Assembly (NCBI RefSeq): GCF_044386045.1
Contig: NZ_JBISCD010000040.1
Span: forward strand, 868,001 to 932,000
Origin: Thalassobellus sediminis
Lineage (GTDB): Bacteria > Bacteroidota > Bacteroidia > Flavobacteriales > Flavobacteriaceae
DNA length: 64,000 nt
Direction: 5' to 3'
The position numbers were made by a program, and so were the translations under genes. Below the pieces are notes generated by a model that worked only from the letters and a program-made list of their open reading frames with translations, did no database searches and was not told the origin of the DNA. Of this stretch, positions 1 to 8,500 are shown in pieces (the stretch's first letter is position 1; every line of letters begins with the position of its first letter).

Positions 1-1055
1 AGTATAGAGATGTTTTTCCATCCAAATCCAGCTACAGAAGGCATCATATTTTCATCAAATGTCCAACCTGTTTTGGAAAAACCATCGGTGTTTTCGTAAT
101 CTACGCGTCTAAAATCAAGAGCTAAATCTATTTTTCCAGCAGAGTATCCAAATCCGAGTGATAAAATCGCGGGATAATCCATTTGGAATTTATTTTTAGC
201 CGTCGTATTATCTGGATACATATTATTAAACTCTAACTCGCTAAATTTTTGAGTGGTTTTATAGGAAGCTCCAAGTTTTAATCCAAATCCAGAATCATAA
301 AATAGTCCGAATTGAGCACCAAAACCAATGACTGATGCTTTATCGGTATTTGGATACCCAAACATATTGGGTTTCGCTGTTGGATTTGGGGCTAATTCCA
401 ATGCAGCATAGTTTATATTGGGTTGAATACCTATTGAAAATTTATCCGATATTTCATAGGCATAAGAGAAGCCTACTTGTAACAACATATAATCAGATTC
501 TATATGTCCAAATCCTTGTGCGGCTTGTGGATAGTTAATAGGGTTAGAATTTACTAATGGGTTAAAATTTGCATTAGGATTGCCTTGAGCATCTACTGGA
601 GCATTATTGTCTTGAGGAAATGTTACTCCAAACCCACTAATACCAAATGCTGAAACACCAAAAGTATGATTACTTCCTTGTTTCCCCCATACCATAGCAA
701 AAGCAGGCATTGGAGACATTCCTCTATCGTCTTTAGTTATTCCAGTTACTGGAGGCGCACCAGGTGAATTAGGACCAAAATCTCCAGGTTGCCATAGGGT
801 ATTAGCTGGTAATCCTGAGCTTAATTCTGGTGATGAAAAGAATAACCCAACATCTAGTTTAATAATTTTATTGTCAAAAGCAGAGATTGAGGCAGGATTC
901 CATTGAAGTGCTCCAGATATATCTAAAGGTTGTGCTGTAGAAGCGCCACCCATTGACATGTTTACAGACCCAACGCCTTGCATAATATGACCTGCTTGAG
1001 ATAAAACAGATACTGAGAAAAGTAAAAATAACGAACGTAAAATAGTAGTTTTCAT
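1..1055 (-). CDS. FadL/OmpP1-type outer membrane transport protein, 3' end cut by window edge
   Basis: The reading frame is open from the ATG at 1055 to the window edge, giving about 351 residues with the C-terminus missing. The product has a signal peptide ending near VLSQAG, followed at once by the family hallmark of a small-residue N-terminal hatch (GVGSVNMSMGGAST, then WNPASI). The rest is rich in alternating aromatic and glycine residues, as expected of a 14-strand barrel. FadL-type channels let hydrophobic molecules cross the outer membrane; the substrate here cannot be told. A TATATTTG box at 1205-1212 on this strand would give a leader of about 140 nt holding an inverted repeat. It diverges from the sulfide-oxidation operon, and no functional link is implied. 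Confidence 0.85.
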   Translation of the reverse strand, partial: MKTTILRSLFLLFSVSVLSQAGHIMQGVGSVNMSMGGASTAQPLDISGALQWNPASISAFDNKIIKLDVGLFFSSPELSSGLPANTLWQPGDFGPNSPGAPPVTGITKDDRGMSPMPAFAMVWGKQGSNHTFGVSAFGISGFGVTFPQDNNAPVDAQGNPNANFNPLVNSNPINYPQAAQGFGHIESDYMLLQVGFSYAYEISDKFSIGIQPNINYAALELAPNPTAKPNMFGYPNTDKASVIGFGAQFGLFYDSGFGLKLGASYKTTQKFSELEFNNMYPDNTTAKNKFQMDYPAILSLGFGYSAGKIDLALDFRRVDYENTDGFSKTGWTFDENMMPSVAGFGWKNISI

Positions 1056-1204
1056 AACTAAAAAATTTAGAAGAATTCAGAATGAAGTATTTCGAGTAGA
1101 ATTCTTATCGTTTATATTGGATAGGTAAAGTTAATTTATGATTAGTCAATTATTTATGACTTTTATCATTATTAGTTTCTTTTTTAAAAGAAAAAACTAA
1201 CTGT

Positions 1205-1212
1205 CAAATATA
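1205..1212 (-). promoter_or_regulatory. Candidate -7 box for the FadL-type gene
   Basis: TATATTTG on the minus strand matches the flavobacterial -7 consensus TAnnTTTG. No clear TTG was seen at -33, so the call is tentative. Confidence 0.4.
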
Positions 1213-1234
1213 GGTATAAAATGCTTAAACCCTG

Positions 1235-1250
1235 TGTAACCTATGTTACA
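1235..1250. promoter_or_regulatory. 16-base palindrome, possible operator of the sulfide operon
   Basis: TGTAAC-CTAT-GTTACA is an exact inverted repeat with a 4-base spacer, centred about 120 bases before the sqr start codon. Half-site length and spacing resemble Crp/Fnr-family operators, but no regulator is encoded nearby and the assignment is inference. Confidence 0.4.
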
Positions 1251-1363
1251 TAGGGGTTTATATGATTTATGTCATAATTTAAGACTTGTTTAATAACTAA
1301 TTTTATTGAGAATTAAAATCAGAATGAATCAGTATTGGTATAATTCTTTTAAACTTAAAAACA

Positions 1364-2602
1364 ATGAAAAATTTAGTTATTTTAGGTGCAGGTACTTCTG
1401 GAACGATGATGGCAAATCATTTGATTTCAAAGCTCCCAAAGAAAACTTGGAAAATTACTATTATAGATCAATACAAAACACATTATTACCAACCTGGGTT
1501 TTTATTTCTTCCTTTTGATGTATATAGTACCAAACAAGTAAAGAAAAATGGACAAAAATTTATTCCTAAGGGTGTAAATTATATTCAAGAAAAAATTGAG
1601 CTTATTCTTCCTGAAGAAAATAAAGTAAAACTTAAAAAAGGAGATGTTTTAGATTATGATATTTTAATTATAGCTACAGGTACTAAAATTGCTCCAGATG
1701 AGACAGAAGGAATGGATGGACCAGAGTGGCATAAAAGTATTTTCGATTTTTACACCTATGAAGGCGCAAAAGCATTGCGAAATAAATTACGAGAATGGGA
1801 AGGTGGTAAATTAGTTATACATATTACAGAAATGCCAATTAAATGTCCTGTGGCTCCTTTAGAATTTGCTTTTTTAGCAGATTCGTTTTTTAAGAATAAA
1901 GGAATTAGAGATAAAGTAGATATTGTTTTTGTTACACCTTTAGATGGTGCGTTTACTAAACCAAAATGTAATCAAGCTTTGCATTATTTATTAGAAGAAA
2001 AAAACATTAAGGAAGTTACAGATTTTAATATAGAGCGCGTTGATTATGAAAACAATAAAATAATAGATTATACAGATACAGAAATTGAATATGATCTTTT
2101 AGTTACAGTACCCACGAATATGGGAGATGCTCTTATTGAACGCTCTGGGATGGGCGACGATTTAAATTATGTTCCTACTAATAAAGCAACACTTCAATCT
2201 AATGCTTATGAGAATATTTTTGCCATTGGTGATGCAACTAATGTTCCAGCATCAAAAGCTGGATCTGTAGCTCATTTTGAAGCAGAAATATTAACGGATA
2301 ATATACTTAGGTATATTAAGGGAGAGCAACTAAAAGAAGAATTTGATGGCCATGCCAATTGTTTTATTGAAACGGGTAATGGAAAAGCACTTTTAATTGA
2401 TTTTAATTATACACAAGAACCAGTTGAAGGCACGTTTCCTTTTCCAGGAGTAGGCCCATTAAGTCTATTAAAAGAAAGTAGAACAAATCATATGGGTAAA
2501 ATGGCATTTAGATGGGTTTATTGGAATATGTTAATTAAAGGTGTTCATATTCCATTTGTATCTGCTACCATGTCAAAAAAAGGAAAAAAATTGATAAAGT
2601 AA
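1364..2602 (+). CDS. sqr: Sulfide:quinone oxidoreductase-like flavoprotein
   Basis: This 412-residue protein has an N-terminal FAD-binding GAGTSG motif at residues 8-13, a second dinucleotide region (IIATGTKIAP), and the FAIGDATNVPASKAGSVAHFEA-type FAD motif common to sulfide:quinone and flavocytochrome c reductases (residues about 287-307). Cysteines in KCPVAPLEF (about 160) and NCFIETG (about 332) fall where SQR family members carry redox-active cysteines; another lies in TKPKC (about 203). SQR oxidises sulfide to polysulfide sulfur at the membrane and reduces quinone. The gene heads an operon with tusE/dsrC- and dsrE-type sulfur carriers 26 and 18 bases apart, which supports sulfide rather than NADH as substrate. 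The SQR subtype is not resolved. Confidence 0.85.
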   Translation: MKNLVILGAGTSGTMMANHLISKLPKKTWKITIIDQYKTHYYQPGFLFLPFDVYSTKQVKKNGQKFIPKGVNYIQEKIELILPEENKVKLKKGDVLDYDILIIATGTKIAPDETEGMDGPEWHKSIFDFYTYEGAKALRNKLREWEGGKLVIHITEMPIKCPVAPLEFAFLADSFFKNKGIRDKVDIVFVTPLDGAFTKPKCNQALHYLLEEKNIKEVTDFNIERVDYENNKIIDYTDTEIEYDLLVTVPTNMGDALIERSGMGDDLNYVPTNKATLQSNAYENIFAIGDATNVPASKAGSVAHFEAEILTDNILRYIKGEQLKEEFDGHANCFIETGNGKALLIDFNYTQEPVEGTFPFPGVGPLSLLKESRTNHMGKMAFRWVYWNMLIKGVHIPFVSATMSKKGKKLIK

Positions 2603-2628
2603 ATTAGAATTAACTTAATATAATAATC

Positions 2629-2937
2629 ATGAAAAAAATAATATTAAATAAGGAAATTGAAGTAAACGAAGAAGGATATCTATTGGATTTTAATCAATGG
2701 GATAAGGAAGTTTGCGAATGTATTGCTAATGAATGCGATATTGTATTAACAGACAAGCATTGGGAAGTAATAGAATATTTACAAGACAAACACCATAAAG
2801 ATGAGGCATTATCAATTAGAGGAATTAAAAAAAGTGGTGTTATAAATATTAAAGAATTTTATAATTTATTTCCAGGTGGGCCATTAAAAAAATCAACATT
2901 AATGGCAGGAATTCCTAAACCTAAAAGTTGTATTTAA
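2629..2937 (+). CDS. tusE: TusE/DsrC-family sulfur carrier protein
   Basis: This 102-residue protein has the family's typical size and C-terminal arm (LFPGGPLKKSTLMAG, then PKPKSCI). The penultimate cysteine, Cys101 (CysA of the family), is present. The second cysteine of true dissimilatory DsrC, eleven residues earlier, is a threonine, as in TusE. It therefore probably accepts one persulfide and passes sulfur on, rather than forming the DsrC trisulfide. The gene lies between sqr and a dsrE-type gene, so it likely receives sulfur from the DsrE2-like protein. No sulfite reductase or tusBCD genes are in the window. Distinguishing TusE for tRNA thiolation from a sulfur-oxidation carrier needs the genome context. 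Confidence 0.85.
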   Translation: MKKIILNKEIEVNEEGYLLDFNQWDKEVCECIANECDIVLTDKHWEVIEYLQDKHHKDEALSIRGIKKSGVINIKEFYNLFPGGPLKKSTLMAGIPKPKSCI

Positions 2938-2955
2938 ATTAAAAACCAATAAATC

Positions 2956-3429
2956 ATGGGTACAAAAGTTAAAAAAATGCTTTTTATTTTATCAAAAGCA
3001 ACTATTGAAAATGCTTATGCCGCTTTTGTAATGGCAAATGGAGCAAGAATGGAAGGGATAGAATCCGAAATATTTTTTACCTTTTTTGGTTTAGAAGCCA
3101 TTCAAAAGAAAAAGTTAGAACATTTGCATGTTGCTACAGTGGGTAATCCAGGTATGCATATCCCAACGATGTTAGGAGGTTTGCCAGGTATGGAAGCTTT
3201 TGCAACTAAGATGATGAAAAAAGAAATGGAAAAACTAGATATGCCACCTATTGGAGAGTTTTTAGAAATACTTTCCGATTCTGGATGTAGGCTTTGGGCT
3301 TGTAAGCTGGCTGTAGATATGTTTCATTTAAAAGAAGAAGATTTAATAGATGAACTAGATGGTATACTAACTATTGGAGATTTTTATAGTAGAGCAGACC
3401 AGGAAGGTTGCCAACTTCTTTTCATTTAA
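2956..3429 (+). CDS. DsrE2-like sulfurtransferase (DsrE/DsrF/DrsH-like family)
   Basis: This 157-residue protein starts with the beta-strand LFILSKATIENAYAAFVMAN and continues with a segment (ATVGNPGMHIPTMLGGLPGM) typical of DsrE2-type proteins. The motif DSGCRLWACKLAVDMF, around residues 109-124, carries two cysteines; DsrE2 proteins use a cysteine here to bind sulfane sulfur. Family members relay persulfide between TusA- and DsrC-type carriers. As last gene of the sqr-tusE operon it probably moves sulfur produced by SQR in the cytoplasm. It has no clear membrane helix. A strong palindromic terminator follows 27 bases downstream. Confidence 0.8.
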   Translation: MGTKVKKMLFILSKATIENAYAAFVMANGARMEGIESEIFFTFFGLEAIQKKKLEHLHVATVGNPGMHIPTMLGGLPGMEAFATKMMKKEMEKLDMPPIGEFLEILSDSGCRLWACKLAVDMFHLKEEDLIDELDGILTIGDFYSRADQEGCQLLFI

Positions 3430-3455
3430 TTTTAGATTTTATTTATAAATATAAA

Positions 3456-3484
3456 AAATGCGTCAGTTTTAAACTGACGCATTT
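3456..3484. terminator. Bidirectional rho-independent terminator
   Basis: Two 14-base arms (AAATGCGTCAGTTT and its exact complement) with A-runs on the left and T-rich sequence on the right lie between the convergent dsrE-type and TPR genes, so it can stop transcription from both sides. Confidence 0.85.
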
Positions 3485-3530
3485 ATATATACGCTTAATA
3501 ATTTCTCAGAGAAAATCTCTCTTCAAAGTA

Positions 3531-4115
3531 TTACAACAAATTATTCAATCTGTTTCGAAACCAGTTGCTATTTACGTTCTTTTCAACGTCTTTTTTTTCA
3601 ACGGTTTCTTTAACTCGATTTTTATTGTTCTGAATTCTACCTTTTTTATTTACACGAGTAATAACTTCGTCAGCAAAATAAATAAAGTCATTATTCAAAG
3701 CATACATTTTAGACTCATGTAAAGCATCTTCTGCTTTTTTAAATTCACCCAAAGCTTCAAACAAGTAACCTTGATTTAATAGAATCCCAGCTTTATCAAT
3801 ACCTTTTATAGTCATTGCAAAATCTATCAATTTCTGAGCCTCATCAAAATCATCATTATTTACTAATAAGCGAATATAATCAGGGTAAATATCAGGCATT
3901 TCTATATTGCTAACTAAAGCACTTTCGTAATATGCTTTTGCTGCTTCATTGTTACCTAGTTGTTCACCTTGTACTTTTGCCATTAAGCATAAAGCCTTAG
4001 CGTTTTCAGGTTCGTAAGACAAAGCATAGTTTAAAGCCTCTACAGCTTTTTCAAGTTCATGCGGATAGGCATCTAAAGCTTTAAATAAATAGTTGTTATA
4101 AAAATTATTTTCCAT
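3531..4115 (-). CDS. TPR-repeat protein, cytoplasmic
   Basis: This 194-residue protein has no signal peptide. Residues 5-140 form about four tetratricopeptide repeats (for example ALNYALSYEPENAKALCLMA and AKAYYESALVSN), an alpha-helical scaffold for protein contacts. The last 45 residues are highly charged and Asn-rich and end in WFRNRLNNLL, probably a flexible tail. The function is not recognised. The start codon follows a long untranslated leader (promoter about 4424-4453) carrying a short ORF and competing terminator/antiterminator hairpins. No promoter was seen between that terminator and this gene, so attenuation may control it. Confidence 0.75.
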   Translation of the reverse strand: MENNFYNNYLFKALDAYPHELEKAVEALNYALSYEPENAKALCLMAKVQGEQLGNNEAAKAYYESALVSNIEMPDIYPDYIRLLVNNDDFDEAQKLIDFAMTIKGIDKAGILLNQGYLFEALGEFKKAEDALHESKMYALNNDFIYFADEVITRVNKKGRIQNNKNRVKETVEKKDVEKNVNSNWFRNRLNNLL

Positions 4116-4212
4116 TTTCGTATTGTTTTATAATGTGATACTTGGTTTAAAAGCACACGTTTTGTGGGCTTATAAAACCGAATCAGATTGATGTATTTTT
4201 AATTTTTGGAAT

Positions 4213-4251
4213 AAAAAAATCCGAAACAGTTTGTTTGCTTCGGATTTTTTT
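4213..4251 (-). terminator. Terminator in the leader of the TPR gene (attenuator candidate)
   Basis: The arms at 4213-4225 and 4239-4251 pair over 13 bases (core TCCGAA/TTCGGA flanked by A/T runs) around a 13-base loop. Read on the minus strand it ends in seven Ts. It sits 98 bases before the TPR start codon, and part of its upstream arm can pair instead with 4267-4282. Confidence 0.75.
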
Positions 4252-4282
4252 CTGGAAAGTTATCTACAGAAAATACCGAAGC
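4237..4282 (-). promoter_or_regulatory. Competing antiterminator hairpin
   Basis: GCTTCGGATTTTTTTCTG (4237-4254) and CAGAAAATACCGAAGC (4267-4282) are complementary except for a small internal loop, with a 12-base apical loop. This structure uses the promoter-proximal arm of the 4213-4251 terminator, so the two cannot coexist. The distal strand lies inside the leader ORF that ends at 4264. Confidence 0.5.
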
Positions 4283-4341
4283 CTTATAAATGACTCAAGG
4301 TCATAACATAATATTTGAAATGTTTTCATGTGTTTTAACAT
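4264..4341 (-). CDS. Candidate leader peptide, 25 residues
   Basis: An ATG at 4341 (second in-frame ATG at 4329) preceded by AGGAAG opens 25 codons ending in TAG at 4264. The product is rich in Phe and Leu and ends FIRLRYFL, but has no run of one amino acid that would name a sensed metabolite. The last codons and stop cover one strand of the antiterminator, the geometry expected of a translated attenuator leader. Expression is unproven. Confidence 0.35.
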   Translation of the reverse strand: MLKHMKTFQILCYDLESFIRLRYFL

Positions 4342-4359
4342 GGCTTCCTGTTTTATTTA

Positions 4360-4378
4360 TCCTGAACATGTTTCAGGA
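4360..4378. repeat. Short REP-like palindrome
   Basis: TCCTGAA-CATGT-TTCAGGA is an inverted repeat of 7-base arms in the TPR leader region. It resembles dispersed intergenic palindromes of many genomes, and a different one occurs at 10221-10246. Confidence 0.45.
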
Positions 4379-4423
4379 ATATTAATATTTATATGCTTGC
4401 AGTGTTTGTTTAAAACTGCGATG

Positions 4424-4453
4424 CAAAGATGAAAACTATTTTGATAAAAACAA
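4424..4453 (-). promoter_or_regulatory. Promoter of the TPR leader transcript
   Basis: On the minus strand TTG (4453-4451), a 19-base spacer and CATCTTTG (4431-4424) match the flavobacterial promoter at all but one consensus position. The spacing equals that of the tRNA-Asn promoter in this window. The transcript would run about 200 nt to the 4213 terminator. Confidence 0.55.
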
Positions 4454-4642
4454 ATAAAATTTACATTTAATTAATTGGTAGTCAGCGAGTTGATTGAATA
4501 TTTAAGCAAAGGTGTTCCTGTCTGTTTTTCAACAGATACTTGAGTTTTTTGCAAATGTTTGTTTTCCAGTTGCTTACTCTTCAATGTTCAATATTTTAAT
4601 TGTTTAGTTTAATTATCAATATTTTTAAATTTTTTCATAAAA

Positions 4643-4670
4643 AAAGCGTCCAAATTAATTTGGACGCTTT
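4643..4670 (-). terminator. Rho-independent terminator of the TerB-like gene
   Basis: A perfect 28-base palindrome (arms AAAGCGTCCAAATT) is followed on the minus strand by a T-run, 25 bases after the stop codon of the TerB-like gene. Confidence 0.85.
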
Positions 4671-4694
4671 AGATATTATATAGATTTTGTTTTC

Positions 4695-5126
4695 TTATCT
4701 ATTCATATTCTTTATTTCGTCCACAAAAGTGTCTAGATCCACTCCGTTATGCACTATTGTTAAAGCCTTATCTGTAATATATTTTACGTTTACAGCATGA
4801 AACCCAAGCCCAACAGCAATTTTGTTTAAAAGTTTGTGTTCAGAGTCACCATTAATATCATCAACATCTACCATTCTTACTAAATCGTATAAACGCTCTA
4901 AGCGTTTATCGTAAGATACTGGCGGGTTAATTGGGTGCGATTCGTAATTCTTTAAAATCAATTTATAATCGCTTTCACTAATAGATAACCTACGTGCTAA
5001 TCTATCTAAAAATGCTTGTTCTTCGTTAGTAATAATACCATCTTCCATGGCAACACGAACAATAGAAGCGAAATGACTTTCATTACGCTTTTTAAATCCA
5101 CTATCAAATAAATCAGAAAACGACAT
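4695..5126 (-). CDS. TerB-like (tellurite-resistance TerB fold) protein
   Basis: This 143-residue protein begins MSFSDLFDSGF and contains the TerB-type helical core with acidic pairs (VRVAMEDGIITNEEQAFLDRLARRL, residues about 23-47) and a second similar half (LVRMVDVDDINGDSEHKLLNKIAVGLGF). Such domains are linked to membrane stress and metal sensing, but the Bacteroidota version has no assigned role. The start at 5126 is chosen over a TTG at 5153 because that TTG overlaps the TAGGTTTG promoter box. It is a single-gene unit with its own promoter and terminator. Confidence 0.8.
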   Translation of the reverse strand: MSFSDLFDSGFKKRNESHFASIVRVAMEDGIITNEEQAFLDRLARRLSISESDYKLILKNYESHPINPPVSYDKRLERLYDLVRMVDVDDINGDSEHKLLNKIAVGLGFHAVNVKYITDKALTIVHNGVDLDTFVDEIKNMNR

Positions 5127-5150
5127 ATATTTTTGTTTTTTTACGTGATG

Positions 5151-5158
5151 CAAACCTA
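5151..5158 (-). promoter_or_regulatory. -7 box of the TerB-like gene
   Basis: TAGGTTTG on the minus strand matches TAnnTTTG. It is 24 bases before the ATG at 5126, which sets the start codon and implies a very short 5' leader. Confidence 0.6.
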
Positions 5159-5474
5159 CATATTTTTTTTAATAAATTAAACTGTAAGAATTAATTTTTT
5201 GGGTGTTAGCTTTATCCTTAATATAGGTCAGGAACAGGTTGGGCTTTCAACTATATCTTTTGTTTTGTAATCCTACGGAGGTAGCAATCTATACAAAGTC
5301 TTAAACTTGTTTTAATTTGGTTTTATTAATGCAACACATTTATTATTTAATAATAATCAAATGAGTAATCCCTAATGCAACCAAAAAGGGAACCTACAGT
5401 TTTTCGGTCTAAAAATTTATAAGATTTTAATTAGTAAATTCTTATCAAAATATCTTATAAATAATCCTAAACCT
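5159..5474. other. Intergenic region upstream of mfd, unexplained
   Basis: About 316 bases without a gene lie here. The part at 5205-5300 is richer in G and C than its surroundings (GGTCAGGAACAGGTTGGGC, then CCTACGGAGGTAGC) and may be a decayed repeat or small RNA. An inverted repeat at 5417-5460 (TTATAAGAT...ATCTTATAA) lies just before the mfd promoter. Nothing here was recognised. Confidence 0.4.
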
Positions 5475-5482
5475 TATATTTG
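5475..5482 (+). promoter_or_regulatory. -7 box of mfd
   Basis: TATATTTG matches the flavobacterial -7 consensus exactly and lies 20 bases before the GTG start at 5503. Confidence 0.65.
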
Positions 5483-5502
5483 CATTGTAAAACAATAATT
5501 AC

Positions 5503-8500
5503 GTGAGTAAAACTATTCTCTCGCAAACTTATGCACAGACTTTGCAAACGCAAAATCTGAAAACATCTATTGCCAATTCTCAAAGTAAAACACATTTAAA
5601 AGGCCTTGTAGGTTCTTCGTTTTCGTTTGTAATATCGAGTGTTTTTAAAGAAACAGAGAAACCTTTTTTAATTGTTTTTAACGATAAAGAAGAAGCCGCT
5701 TTTTACCTAAACGATTTAGAACAATTATGTGGCGATAAAGATGTGTTGTTTTATCCAGGCAGTTACCGCAGACCTTATCAAATAGAAGAAACCGATAATG
5801 CTAATGTGCTATTACGAGCTGAGGTTTTAAATCGTATAAATTCTCAGAAAAAGCCAGCCATAATTGTTACCTATCCAGATGCGCTTTTTGAGCAGGTGGT
5901 AACTAGAAAAGAACTAGAACGTAACACTTTAAAAATTGGTGTTAATGACGATTTATCAATCGATTTTGTAAATGAGGTGTTGTTTGAATATCAATTTAAA
6001 CGGGTTGATTTTGTTACCGAACCTGGTGAGTTTTCGGTACGTGGTGGTATTGTAGATGTGTTTTCGTTTTCGCATGATCAACCTTATAGAATTGAGTTTT
6101 TTGGAGATGAAGTTGATAGCATTAGAACCTTTGATGTAGAGACACAACTATCTATAGAGCAGATTAAAAAAATTAACATTATTCCTAATGTTGCCAATAA
6201 ATTATTAGAAGAAAAACGTCAAAGTTTTTTAAAATATATTGCTCAAAAAACAGTGGTATATTTTAAAAATGCCGATTTATTCTTTTCAAGAATAGACGAT
6301 TTTTATACCAAAGCAGAAGAAGCTTTTAAAACCTTGTCTTCAGATATTAAGCATGCCCAACCAAATGAGCTATTTAGTAATTCTGAATTATTAAAAAAAC
6401 AATTGTTAGAGTTTTCTATTGTAGAGTTTGGTAGTTCTGCAGTCTTTTCTAGTAAAGGCGATACACAGTCAATAGCATTTAATACTTCGCCACAGCCTTC
6501 GTTTAACAAGCAGTTTAATTTGTTAATAGAAGATTTAAATATCAATCACGATAAAGGATATAAAAATTATATAGCCTGTGTAAGTGAACAGCAAGCAAAA
6601 CGTTTTCATGATATTTTTGATGATGTTGAAGAAGAGGTTCATTATAAAACCATTGTTTTATCATTGCATCAAGGGTTTATAGATCACGATTCTAAAGTGG
6701 TGTGTTATACAGATCATCAAATTTTTGAACGTTACCATAAGTTTCATGTTAAAAATGGTTATGCTAAAAAGCAAGCCATTACGTTAAAAGAACTTACAAA
6801 TTTAGATATTGGCGATTATGTAACGCATATAGATCATGGTATTGGGCGTTTTGGTGGACTGCAAAAAATAGATGTAGAAGGCAAAAAACAAGAAGCTATT
6901 AAATTGGTTTATGGTGAGCGCGATGTATTGTATTTAAGTATCCATTCACTTCATAAAATAACTAAGTTTAATGGAAAAGATGGTAAGCCACCAAAAATTT
7001 ACAAACTTGGTAGTACTGCTTGGAAAACTTTAAAAGCCAAAACAAAAGCACGTGTAAAACATGTAGCGTTTAACTTAATTAAACTTTACGCTAAACGTAA
7101 AACTGAAAAAGGCTATCAATACAAGACAGATAGTTATATGCAGCATGAGTTGGAGGCTTCTTTTATTTATGAAGATACGCCCGATCAAAGTACAGCCACT
7201 GCCGATATTAAAGCCGATATGGAAAGCGAACGCCCAATGGACAGATTGGTTTGTGGCGATGTAGGTTTTGGTAAAACAGAAGTCGCTATTCGTGCCGCTT
7301 TTAAAGCTGTAGATAACGGCAAACAAGTCGCTGTTTTGGTGCCAACAACTATTTTAGCATATCAGCATTCTAGAACCTTTGCAGCGCGTTTAAAAGAATT
7401 TCCTGTAACGGTAGATTATTTAAATAGATTTAGAACTGCAAAAGAAAAAAGAGAGACTTTAGAGAATCTTGAAAAAGGAAAAGTAGATATTATTATAGGT
7501 ACACACCAACTCGTTAATAAAAAAGTAAAATTTAAAGATTTAGGACTTCTAATTGTTGATGAAGAACAGAAATTTGGAGTTGCTGTAAAGGAAAAACTTA
7601 AAACATTAAAAGATAATGTAGATGTGTTGACTTTAACCGCAACACCAATTCCGCGAACGCTTCAATTTAGTTTAATGGCTGCTCGCGATTTATCAGTTAT
7701 TACAACGCCACCACCAAATCGTTATCCTATAGAAAGTCATGTCATTCGCTTTAACGAAGAAAGTATTCGTGATGCCGTGAGTTATGAAATTGAACGTGGC
7801 GGACAAATATTTTTTATTCATAATCGTATTGAAAATATTAAGGAAGTTGCAGGTATGATTCAGCGTTTAGTGCCCGATGCTAAAATTGGTATTGGTCATG
7901 GGCAAATGGATGGTAAAAAACTAGAACAGCTTATGTTATCGTTTATGGATGGTGCTTTTGATGTGTTAGTGAGTACAACCATTATTGAAAGTGGATTGGA
8001 TGTGCCAAATGCCAACACCATTTTTATTAATAATGCTAATAATTTCGGGTTGAGTGATTTACACCAAATGCGTGGTCGTGTTGGGCGTAGTAATAAAAAA
8101 GCATTCTGTTATTTTATAACACCCGAATATTCTGCAATGACAGATGATGCTAGAAAACGAATTACAGCCTTAGAACAGTTTACCGAATTAGGAAGCGGCT
8201 TTAATATAGCCATGAAAGATTTAGAAATTCGTGGTGCAGGCGATTTGTTAGGTGGTGAACAAAGCGGATTTATAAATGAAATAGGCTTTGATACCTATCA
8301 GAAAATATTAAATGAAGCAATTGAAGAGCTTAAAGAAAATGAGTTTAAAGATTTATATGAAGAAGATGAAGACGATAAAGTTTACGTTAAAGAAGTAACT
8401 ATCGATTCGGATTTTGAATTGTTATTTCCAGATGATTATGTAAATAATATTGCTGAACGTTTAAATTTATACACACAACTAAATAATTTAAATACTGAAG

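Larger units (their letters stand above)
1056..1363. other. Divergent intergenic region between FadL-type gene and sqr operon
   Basis: This 308-base AT-rich region has no gene. It holds an imperfect inverted repeat at about 1172-1200 (TTAGTTT...AAACTAA), a minus-strand TATATTTG box at 1205-1212, a 16-base palindrome at 1235-1250 and a TTATGTCATAA palindrome at 1267-1277. No convincing TAnnTTTG box was found for the plus-strand operon. Confidence 0.6.
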
